The position numbers and the translations under genes were made by a program. The notes under the pieces are model-generated. The model was given only the letters and a program-made list of their open reading frames with translations, searched no databases and had not been told where the DNA came from. A stretch of DNA of 64,000 bases from Burkholderia sp. L27(2015) (GTDB lineage Bacteria; Pseudomonadota; Gammaproteobacteria; Burkholderiales; Burkholderiaceae): contig NZ_LMUX01000021.1 of NCBI RefSeq assembly GCF_009765705.1, positions 944,312-1,008,311 of the forward strand, given 5' to 3'. Below, piece after piece: positions 25,826 to 32,636 of the stretch (position 1 is the stretch's first letter; each line of letters opens with the position of its first letter).

Positions 25826-26797
25826 TCAACCGGCATCTAGCGATGGCGGCAGCTCCGCACGAGCGAGAATAAAGTCGCCTATCGAGCCGATGGCGACCTG
25901 CGACGCGGTGGACATCGGGTTCTTCGTAATGAATGTGTGACCTTCGTCCGGGTACTTCTCAAGTGTCACGTCTGCCGATGCGCACGAATATGCCGCGAAG
26001 AAGCGCTCTGCCATGTCAGGCGTCAGCACGATATCACGGCCTCCCTGGATGATCAGCAAGGGCGGCAGATGTGTGGCCTCACCTTGCTCCACGATGCGCT
26101 GCGGGCTACCTTCGGCCATCGCCGCCACGTCCGGCCAATAGGCATGATGGCTCTGGATGTGAACGTCCATCGCGCGTTCGAGCGCATAGCGATATCGCGC
26201 CAGCGGGTCCGATACGGGCCAGCACGCCACCAGATACGCCAGGCTCGCATTGACGCTGTCATCAGTTACATTGTCCACCTCGTCGTCGACCCCGCAGTCA
26301 CGCTCGTCGCCACCGCCCTCGTCAACCCGGCCTTCAATCCGAGCATGAGCCCCGACTCTGTCGCAACCCGCTTGCAATTCCTCGACTGAATAGCGGGGGT
26401 CTTCGGGTAGCAACGCATTCAACAACAATTGATGGCCGCCGCTCGACGTGCCGATCCCACCTATTGCCGCGACGGCTACCTGGTAGTGCGCGGCGTGACG
26501 CTTGAACCAACGAATCGCAAGATTGATATCGCCCACAGGTAGCGGATAGCGTGCGGCCGGCGGCAACCGAAAGTCGATCGCCATCACGACGATACCTCGC
26601 TGTGCCAGCGCGCGGTCCAGCGCCTGATTGGTATATCGTGTCTCGGCACACCAGCGTCCACCGTGCACCGACACTACGCCCGGGAACGGACCGGGCCCCT
26701 CAGGACGATAGATGGTGGCAGCCAGCGGTATCCTGTCCGCGACGTGGTACGTCAGATCTTCGGTGGTAACGGCAAACGCTGTGCGTCGAATACTCAT
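25826..26797 (-). CDS. Alpha/beta hydrolase with acidic insertion
   Basis: A 323-residue hydrolase of the acetyl-esterase/dienelactone hydrolase-like group. VSVHGGRWCAETRYTN is the oxyanion region, GIGTSSGGHQLL the nucleophile elbow, and GGRDIVLTP and DEGHTF supply Asp and His. Between about residues 145 and 188, where relatives have a short loop, it carries a strongly acidic, low-complexity insertion rich in Asp, Glu and Gly. It is eight bases after the monooxygenase gene, so the two are probably cotranscribed. It may hydrolyse a ring-opened or ester intermediate made by the pathway; this is inference. Confidence 0.8.
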   Translation of the reverse strand: MSIRRTAFAVTTEDLTYHVADRIPLAATIYRPEGPGPFPGVVSVHGGRWCAETRYTNQALDRALAQRGIVVMAIDFRLPPAARYPLPVGDINLAIRWFKRHAAHYQVAVAAIGGIGTSSGGHQLLLNALLPEDPRYSVEELQAGCDRVGAHARIEGRVDEGGGDERDCGVDDEVDNVTDDSVNASLAYLVACWPVSDPLARYRYALERAMDVHIQSHHAYWPDVAAMAEGSPQRIVEQGEATHLPPLLIIQGGRDIVLTPDMAERFFAAYSCASADVTLEKYPDEGHTFITKNPMSTASQVAIGSIGDFILARAELPPSLDAG

Positions 26798-26804
26798 GGC
26801 AGGC

Positions 26805-28043
26805 CTAAAGAATCGCTTCCGCCTCGCGGATGCTGTTCAACAGCGAAGCGCGCAACATGAACTGGCGCGCCAGTTCCGGTTCCGACGCAGCGCGCCGTAG
26901 CTCGTCCTGGTTCTTGCGGCGCACAGCCGGGTCCTTCTCGGCGAGGATGCGTTTATTGCGCACTGTCTGGGCCTGAGTATGTTGAATGGCAATCTGGCGA
27001 CGCTGTCGTTCATAGCGATCGAGTACGCTTTCGTCTGCCTCGTTTCGCGACAGCGCAATCAATTTATCCGCAAGATTGAACGCATCGTGGATGCCGCTGT
27101 TCATTCCCATCCCGCCGATCGGGCTGTTCACATGCGCGGCATCCCCTACGAGTATTGCGTTGCCAACCCGGAACTTGGCGGCTACACGCTGGTGCACCGT
27201 ATATAAATTCGAGCCATGGATGTCGAACGGCACGCCGATGGGCAAAAACGCCTGCATACGCGCTTGCAACGCGGGCATCTTCACCAATTCCTCCGGATCC
27301 TCGTCCGGCAGCGTGGGAAAATGCACTCGCCAACGCGCTGGTGGACCGGCCCAATGAAACAGATTCGACCATTCGTCGGGGTCGGAAATATAGTTTCGAT
27401 CGGCGTAACCATGCTTCTTGAAATCGTAGGCGACCTCGATGTTCAAGGTCCGGTCGGGATAGGTGAAGCCTTCGAACTCGATGCCCAGTTGCCGTCGCAC
27501 CACGCTGCGCGCGCCTTCGGCACTGACGATGTAGCGGCCTTCGATGCGCTCGACAGCGCCGTCCTGATGAGTAATGCTGGCGACTACGCCGTGCGCGGTT
27601 TGCTCGAAGCTGTCGAACTGCGTACCCATACGCAAGTCGCATAACGGGTCCTCGACGACCATCTTCATCGCTTCCTCGACGATCTTGATGCGCTCGCATT
27701 GCAATACGTAAGGAAACGGCGTGTCGTCTTTCAGGTGTATATGGTCAAACTCGGCAATCAGCTCGGGCCCTTTAGGTCCCTTACGTTCCCAATAGTGAAA
27801 GACGGGGGCGATCAGTCCTCTCGGTTCGATTTTTTTGTATAGCCCAATGCGATCGAACATTTCCAGCGTAGGCGGATGATTCGTGCCCGCGCGCGGCACC
27901 TGGTCAAGAAAATTCTCCGGCGTCATGCTCTCGATCAAGGTGACTGGCAGCCCCGCTTGTGTCAGCGCCAGCGTCAAACAAAGACCCACGGGACCCGCGC
28001 CGATCACGATAACCGGTTTGTTCCTGCTTATCACGTCGCTCAC
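26805..28043 (-). CDS. FAD-dependent aromatic monooxygenase (PHBH/MhpA-like)
   Basis: A 412-residue flavoprotein hydroxylase. The N-terminal FAD motif is VIVIGAGPVGLCLTLALTQAG, the middle motif reads SAEGARSVVRRQLG, and the second FAD motif is NAILVGDAAHVNSPIGGMGMNSGIHDAFNLADKL. Enzymes of this type add oxygen to phenolic rings with NAD(P)H and O2. The middle motif has Glu where the family usually has Asp (DG). The start is GTG at 28043, with AAGGAG seven bases upstream overlapping the end of the VOC gene three bases before. The substrate is unknown, but a ring-containing acid is likely given the porin, transporter and hydrolase nearby. Confidence 0.87.
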   Translation of the reverse strand: MSDVISRNKPVIVIGAGPVGLCLTLALTQAGLPVTLIESMTPENFLDQVPRAGTNHPPTLEMFDRIGLYKKIEPRGLIAPVFHYWERKGPKGPELIAEFDHIHLKDDTPFPYVLQCERIKIVEEAMKMVVEDPLCDLRMGTQFDSFEQTAHGVVASITHQDGAVERIEGRYIVSAEGARSVVRRQLGIEFEGFTYPDRTLNIEVAYDFKKHGYADRNYISDPDEWSNLFHWAGPPARWRVHFPTLPDEDPEELVKMPALQARMQAFLPIGVPFDIHGSNLYTVHQRVAAKFRVGNAILVGDAAHVNSPIGGMGMNSGIHDAFNLADKLIALSRNEADESVLDRYERQRRQIAIQHTQAQTVRNKRILAEKDPAVRRKNQDELRRAASEPELARQFMLRASLLNSIREAEAIL

Positions 28044-28046
28044 GAG

Positions 28047-28430
28047 TTACTCCTTGACGCCAGGTTCTTTGACCGCACCCGCCCATCCCGAGTGGGTCAT
28101 GTCGAAGACGATGCCGTTCGGGTCGCGATACTTCGTTTCATAATAAGAATTAGGCGAATCCGGTCGACCCGACAGATACGTCGCGCCTGCTGCTTGAACC
28201 TGCTTTTCCGCTTCATCGAGGTTGTCGACCCACATGCCGAAGTGGAACAAGCCGACCTTTTCTTTTTCAAGGTTGACGCGCAGCAAAGCGACATTCATCG
28301 TGCCATCGCTCATATAAATACCGCGACGTGCGGTACCGGAACGGGTCATGCCGAAGGCTTGTTCGAAGAATACCGCCGAGGCTTCCGGATCGGGAACGAG
28401 GATCGCGAGGTGGCGAAGTTTAGACGACAT
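28047..28430 (-). CDS. VOC (glyoxalase/bleomycin resistance) family protein
   Basis: A 127-residue single VOC domain, built from two beta-alpha-beta-beta-beta modules. KLRHLAILVPDPEASAVFFEQAFGM opens the first and FHFGMWVDNLDEAEKQVQAAG the second; RDPNGIVFDMTHSGW ends it. At this size it would work as a dimer and is too short to be a full extradiol dioxygenase. It may be an isomerase, an epimerase or a lyase in the same catabolic route. The start at 28430 has GGAGA five bases upstream; it is the first gene of the operon. Confidence 0.85.
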   Translation of the reverse strand: MSSKLRHLAILVPDPEASAVFFEQAFGMTRSGTARRGIYMSDGTMNVALLRVNLEKEKVGLFHFGMWVDNLDEAEKQVQAAGATYLSGRPDSPNSYYETKYRDPNGIVFDMTHSGWAGAVKEPGVKE

Positions 28431-28576
28431 AGTGTCTCCAGTTAAATTGCTCAAGTGGCTAGTGGCGTGTGGCAAGTAGCGCGGGGCGTTTGACCCGCAG
28501 CACCATCGTCACGAACTTCTCATTACACCCGAACGAGGGTGTTTCGAGGGGATCTTTAAAAAGACTTACCGATACC

Positions 28577-28591
28577 ATTAGTTTTACTAAT
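28577..28591. promoter_or_regulatory. LysR-type binding box (T-N11-A)
   Basis: ATTAG-TTTTA-CTAAT is a perfect five-base inverted repeat containing TTAGTTTTACTAA, which fits the T-N11-A rule for LysR regulators. It lies about 150 bases upstream of the VOC-monooxygenase-hydrolase operon in an AT-rich patch, and just beyond the porin stop. A palindrome TGATGCATCA sits close by at 28602-28611. Confidence 0.5.
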
Positions 28592-28630
28592 TATGTAATA
28601 TTGATGCATCATTCAAAAAATCGCATTTCC

Positions 28631-29662
28631 CTAGAATTTCTGCACCATACCGACGGTAAAGCCGGTCTGATTTGACTGTCCAGTTGGGTTGAGCGCCGTT
28701 ATGCCCACGCCTCGGAAGGTCGTGTAATCGACCTCGCCATACAAGTCGGTGCGCTTGGATAGCGAATAAGTCAGACCGGCCGCAGACATGTTTTTCCCGT
28801 ATCCACCAGTGTTCGGATTGTTGATGTTGGTGCGGTAGTTGGCGATTTGGAGTCGAAGCTGATAGTTGATTTCGTAGCTTATGCCGCCCCAGATATTTTG
28901 GCTTTTGATAGCTTGGAACGTACTGGCGCCCTTCTGATCTTCATCCGAATAACCGACGAATACCTTCACGGGACCGATCGCGTATGAGGTACCCGCAAGG
29001 TAGTAATTGTCTGCCGTATAGGTGGTACCGATCGCGAGCAAATTGCGATACCCGTACGCGCCCCCGACGCTGAACGGGCCGGTCGAATAACGCAGACCCA
29101 AGCTACGCGAAGCACCTTGAGCGAAATCTCCCGGAGTCCCCGCTATCGCGTTGTCCGCCACGACAGACAAACCGTTGAATAGCCCCGTATATTTGATGTC
29201 GTTGCTTACGCGCGTCCCATCAGAAAAGGCCGACAAGGGTAGAAACGGCGTGTAGGTCAGGCTGAACGGGTCATAGTAGTAGAGCACGTCATGAGCAACG
29301 GTCCATTGACGCCCCACGTCGACATAACCGTAGGCGCCACCGATCCCAACGTATGCCTGCCGCTGGAACAATTGGTTGGTGGTGTTATCCAGTGCCCCCG
29401 TGCCCAGATTGAAACCCGTCTCGAGCAAAAAGTGCGTATATAGACCCCCGCCAAGATCTTCAGTGCCGGCGAAGTCTATCCGGTTGTTGTTGTGGTAGCC
29501 GTTCGAACTCATGTTGATCTGCTCGCCGCCTTTTGCGGTGGCATGGTTTAGAAAGCGTACCCCGCCATCAAGCGCACCATACAACTCCACGCTGCTTTGC
29601 CCATGCGATTGAATAGAATATAAACTTAGTATTACAGAAGAAATGGCTATTTTTTTTAGCAT
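28631..29662 (-). CDS. Gram-negative general porin (Burkholderia OmpC-like)
   Basis: A 343-residue outer-membrane porin. A signal peptide of about 21 residues ends at SHGQS, the mature protein begins SSVELYGALDGGVRF, the first strands include NRIDFAGTEDLGGGLYTHFLLETGF, and the chain ends in phenylalanine (MVQKF), as needed for beta-barrel assembly. A trimer of 16-stranded barrels is expected. The start at 29662 places the signal peptide first. It lies 115 bases after a carboxylate transporter gene and upstream of the monooxygenase operon, suggesting uptake of the same substrate. Confidence 0.93.
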   Translation of the reverse strand: MLKKIAISSVILSLYSIQSHGQSSVELYGALDGGVRFLNHATAKGGEQINMSSNGYHNNNRIDFAGTEDLGGGLYTHFLLETGFNLGTGALDNTTNQLFQRQAYVGIGGAYGYVDVGRQWTVAHDVLYYYDPFSLTYTPFLPLSAFSDGTRVSNDIKYTGLFNGLSVVADNAIAGTPGDFAQGASRSLGLRYSTGPFSVGGAYGYRNLLAIGTTYTADNYYLAGTSYAIGPVKVFVGYSDEDQKGASTFQAIKSQNIWGGISYEINYQLRLQIANYRTNINNPNTGGYGKNMSAAGLTYSLSKRTDLYGEVDYTTFRGVGITALNPTGQSNQTGFTVGMVQKF

Positions 29663-29777
29663 GCTCTCTCGCTTGAGTATTTCGTGCAATTGAAAATTAG
29701 GTCGATTGGATCTGGCGATGCCTGGTTTCAACGTATAGCGCGCTCTGCCCTGCCCAGGTCGCGTTCGATTGTCACAT

Positions 29778-31265
29778 CTAGTGGGCCATGATCCCGAGCA
29801 TCGGCCAATAGAAAATCACGCTGAGCGCAAGCAGGAGAAATTCCACCAACGTCAGGATGGCCCCCATCTTGAACAGATCGATGGGGCGGAAGTAGCCATA
29901 GCTGTAGCCAAGGACCAGCACGGCAGATTGGTACGCGAACAGTTTGCCGCCGGAAGAAAACGACCAGATCATCCCTACCCAGGCCGGATTGAGCGCATGC
30001 GTTTTGCTGAACTCCATCAGGATAGGCATCGAGGTAGCAAGCATCGAAACCTCGCTGGCGGTGGCGAAGTGGTAAAGAAAGCCACCCCAGTAAAGCGTGC
30101 TCACGGCCGAAACGTTGCTGGTCAGTAGTGGCGTGATCGCACCCATGAATCCGTCGGTTAGGGCGGCCAGAGCGCCTGTTACTTTCAATACCTCACCCAT
30201 GCCCAGGGCGGCGCCCACGAAGAAAAGCGGCAATAGATTGACCTGTCGGAAGTCTTTTTCGTCGAGCACGTCGATGTAGGGCAGCAGCGCGAACAGGCCG
30301 ATCGCGAGCGCGACGATAGACGCCGACACATGGTGCAAGGAATCGGTCATCCAGAGCACCAATGCGAGTGCGCTCAACACCGCCGATTTGATCGCCATTG
30401 GCGTCCACGGCGTCTTGACGCGAAAGTGACTGCGAAATTCCTCTTCCCGACCGGCTAAGCTGGCAGCCTCGGGCGGAAATAGCTTCAGCGTGAGCCACCA
30501 CGAAGCAAGTATCGTCAGAATCGACACCGGCAGGAAAGCCGCAAACCATATGCCCCAGGAAACGTCGACGTGTCCCGCTTTGGAAATAATCGCACGGGCA
30601 ATAATGGACGCCGTGCCGGCGATGATCATCTTGTTGAAAATGCTGGTGGTATAGGTAATGACCAGAAACATGCCGCGCCCGATGTTCGAACCCCGTTCGA
30701 CATTGAACAGCTTCATCAGGCCCATGGCGATCAGCGCCATGATGACGATGCAGGCCGCGCCCGATGGCACGATAAAGGTCAACAGAAAATCAATGATGAT
30801 CAGTCCGAGCAGCAGCCGCGAATAAGTTACACCGACGTGCGATATGACCCAATTAGCGATTCGTTGCGGCAGGCCCGATTTGGAAACCATCGCACCGAGC
30901 AGCATCGCGCCCAGATAGAACCACGAGGCGTCGTTGACGAATCCACTGAAGATGACGGCGGGCTTGGCTACGTTGAACAGCCAGAACAGCATCAGCCCTA
31001 TCAGGCCCGCCGCGGCGTATTCCATCACTTCGGTAATCCAGGCCATGATCATGAACGCCGAGATGGCCATCGCCACCGTAGCGGCATGCGAGTACGGCAG
31101 CGGCGCAAGCATGACGGCGAGTGGCGCCCCCAGGCACAACAGGACCTTGAGCAACCGGAGCCTCGCAGGCCATTTCTGCGTCAAGCGTGCGGGGCTCGCC
31201 GCCACTGGCGGCGAAGACGCCGAACTACTGGCCCCTTTATATACGTTTGCCTCATTCACGGACAT
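29778..31265 (-). CDS. DASS-family sodium/anion (di- or tricarboxylate) symporter
   Basis: A 495-residue inner-membrane transporter of the divalent anion:sodium symporter family (CitT/SdcS group). It has 11-12 hydrophobic segments after a Ser/Pro-rich cytoplasmic tail of about 30 residues. LTFIVPSGAACIVIMALIA resembles the first substrate-binding region and SMPILMEFSKTHALNP the second. Typical substrates are citrate, succinate, malate or tartrate-like acids. The start at 31265 is set by CAGGAGA six bases upstream. A FixJ-like response regulator lies just upstream and is likely to control it. Confidence 0.87.
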   Translation of the reverse strand: MSVNEANVYKGASSSASSPPVAASPARLTQKWPARLRLLKVLLCLGAPLAVMLAPLPYSHAATVAMAISAFMIMAWITEVMEYAAAGLIGLMLFWLFNVAKPAVIFSGFVNDASWFYLGAMLLGAMVSKSGLPQRIANWVISHVGVTYSRLLLGLIIIDFLLTFIVPSGAACIVIMALIAMGLMKLFNVERGSNIGRGMFLVITYTTSIFNKMIIAGTASIIARAIISKAGHVDVSWGIWFAAFLPVSILTILASWWLTLKLFPPEAASLAGREEEFRSHFRVKTPWTPMAIKSAVLSALALVLWMTDSLHHVSASIVALAIGLFALLPYIDVLDEKDFRQVNLLPLFFVGAALGMGEVLKVTGALAALTDGFMGAITPLLTSNVSAVSTLYWGGFLYHFATASEVSMLATSMPILMEFSKTHALNPAWVGMIWSFSSGGKLFAYQSAVLVLGYSYGYFRPIDLFKMGAILTLVEFLLLALSVIFYWPMLGIMAH

Positions 31266-31495
31266 GACATCTCCTGATCCCTCGATTTCCGCCAAAAATG
31301 ACCTGCCGGCCGGCGCGCCTTCGTTGGATGGACATTAACAAGCCGAAAATAAAAAAAAAGTCTTTCCCGTGCTCATTACAAAAACTAATACTAGCCATTA
31401 CCGATCTCGGGGCCGGTCCGGTCGGGTCGCTGCGGAGAAGCCGGGATATTGGAATAGCGTGTCGACACGGCTTATTTTTTCTATCTACATAGCAT

Positions 31496-31513
31496 TACTT
31501 ATTAATATAAGTA
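31496..31513. promoter_or_regulatory. Inverted repeat in the DASS transporter promoter region
   Basis: TACTTAT-TAAT-ATAAGTA is a seven-base perfect inverted repeat in an AT-rich stretch 230 bases upstream of the transporter gene and just past the stop of the FixJ-like regulator. It has the shape of a binding site for a dimeric LuxR/FixJ-type response regulator. That pairing is inference. Confidence 0.45.
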
Positions 31514-31543
31514 GAGAACGTAGAACGATTGATCGGCGTGGCG

Positions 31544-32254
31544 TCAGCCTTTCGACTCAGGCGCAACCGGGGGACCCAGTCTTGCGGCCATATTCACCAA
31601 GTCGGCAAGAGACCCCGCCTGCATCTTTCGCATCACCTGACCGCGATGCGCCTTCACCGTGATCTCGCTAATGCCGAGCTCGCCACCGACCTGTTTATTC
31701 AACAAGCCGGAGACGACCAAGGCCATGACTTCCCGTTCGCGGGGGGTGAGTGACGCATAGTTATCGCGCAGCACCTGCCTCTGCGCCTCGTGATCCAGGG
31801 CAGTGTGACTGCGTTCAATGGCGTGCCGGATCGCGTCCAACAGCACGTCGTCGCCGAACGGCTTCGTCAAGAACTCGACCGCTCCCGCCTTCATCGCCTG
31901 GACCGTCATCGGCACGTCGCCGTAACCGGTAATGAAAATGATCGGCATATCGATCCGATCAACGGCAATGCGTTTCTGCAGATCGAGGCCGTTGAGGTCC
32001 GGAAGATTCACGTCCAGTATCAGGCAGCTGGGTGCAAGGACTTGCTGGTAAGGCGGCTGCAGGTGGGATAGGAATTCTTGTGCGGAGGCGAATAGCTCCG
32101 GTTGCCAGCCTGCGCAGCGGATCAGCAGTTCCAGCGATTCGCGTACCGAGACGTCATCGTCGACAACGAACACGATGGGTGTAGTGCGCGATACTGCCAA
32201 CGACCCCGATGCACAGTCAGAGGTATGCGTATATCGCCTGGGGTAAGAAATCAT
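31544..32254 (-). CDS. FixJ/NarL-type response regulator
   Basis: A 236-residue DNA-binding response regulator. The receiver domain has the phospho-acceptor Asp in LILDVNLPDLNG and the conserved Lys in FLTKPFG; the C-terminal LuxR-type helix-turn-helix is LTPREREVMALVVSGLLNKQVGGELGISEITVKAHRGQVMRKM. It follows the single-domain receiver gene by ten bases, with GAGGAA as ribosome-binding site before ATG 32254. It is expected to be phosphorylated by the PAS/GAF kinase and to activate the transporter operon downstream. Confidence 0.92.
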   Translation of the reverse strand: MISYPRRYTHTSDCASGSLAVSRTTPIVFVVDDDVSVRESLELLIRCAGWQPELFASAQEFLSHLQPPYQQVLAPSCLILDVNLPDLNGLDLQKRIAVDRIDMPIIFITGYGDVPMTVQAMKAGAVEFLTKPFGDDVLLDAIRHAIERSHTALDHEAQRQVLRDNYASLTPREREVMALVVSGLLNKQVGGELGISEITVKAHRGQVMRKMQAGSLADLVNMAARLGPPVAPESKG

Positions 32255-32264
32255 GGCGTATTCC

Positions 32265-32636
32265 TCAGCTCGCCCGCAGCGCAGTGCCGAGCGCTTCCAG
32301 CAAAGCCGCCTCGCTGAAGGGTTTGAACAGGCACTCCACGGCACCGAGTCTGATCAGGTGCGGACGCACGGTCACATCCCCGTGAGCGGTGATGAAAACA
32401 ATCGGAATCGGTTGCTGGCGCAGCGTCAACTCCCGTTGCAGATCGGGTCCGGACATGCCCGGCATGGCGATGTCGAGGATCAAGCATTGGGTCTGGTCCA
32501 CGTAATCGGATGCGAGAAACTCCTCCGCCGACGAGAACGCCTGCACCGCAAAGCCACACTCCCTCAGCAAGTCGGGTAGCGACTCGCGAACGGACTCGTC
32601 GTCATCAACCACCGAAACGAGCGAAGGGATGACCAT
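32265..32636 (-). CDS. Single-domain response regulator (receiver only)
   Basis: A 123-residue protein made of one receiver domain: acidic pocket VVDDDESV, phospho-acceptor Asp in CLILDIAMPGMSG, and the Lys in CLFKPFS. There is no output domain. Such proteins act as phosphate relays or sinks, so it may share phosphate between the kinase and the FixJ-like regulator. Its start ATG at 32636 overlaps the kinase stop codon (TGATG) with AAGGAA upstream; a GTG one codon earlier is possible. Confidence 0.9.
   Translation of the reverse strand: MVIPSLVSVVDDDESVRESLPDLLRECGFAVQAFSSAEEFLASDYVDQTQCLILDIAMPGMSGPDLQRELTLRQQPIPIVFITAHGDVTVRPHLIRLGAVECLFKPFSEAALLEALGTALRAS

Noticed and set aside
28047..28430. 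VOC protein considered as an extradiol ring-cleavage dioxygenase
   Set aside because: Only one VOC domain of 127 residues; ring-cleaving enzymes of this fold are about twice as long and have a His-His-Glu iron site that I cannot trace here.
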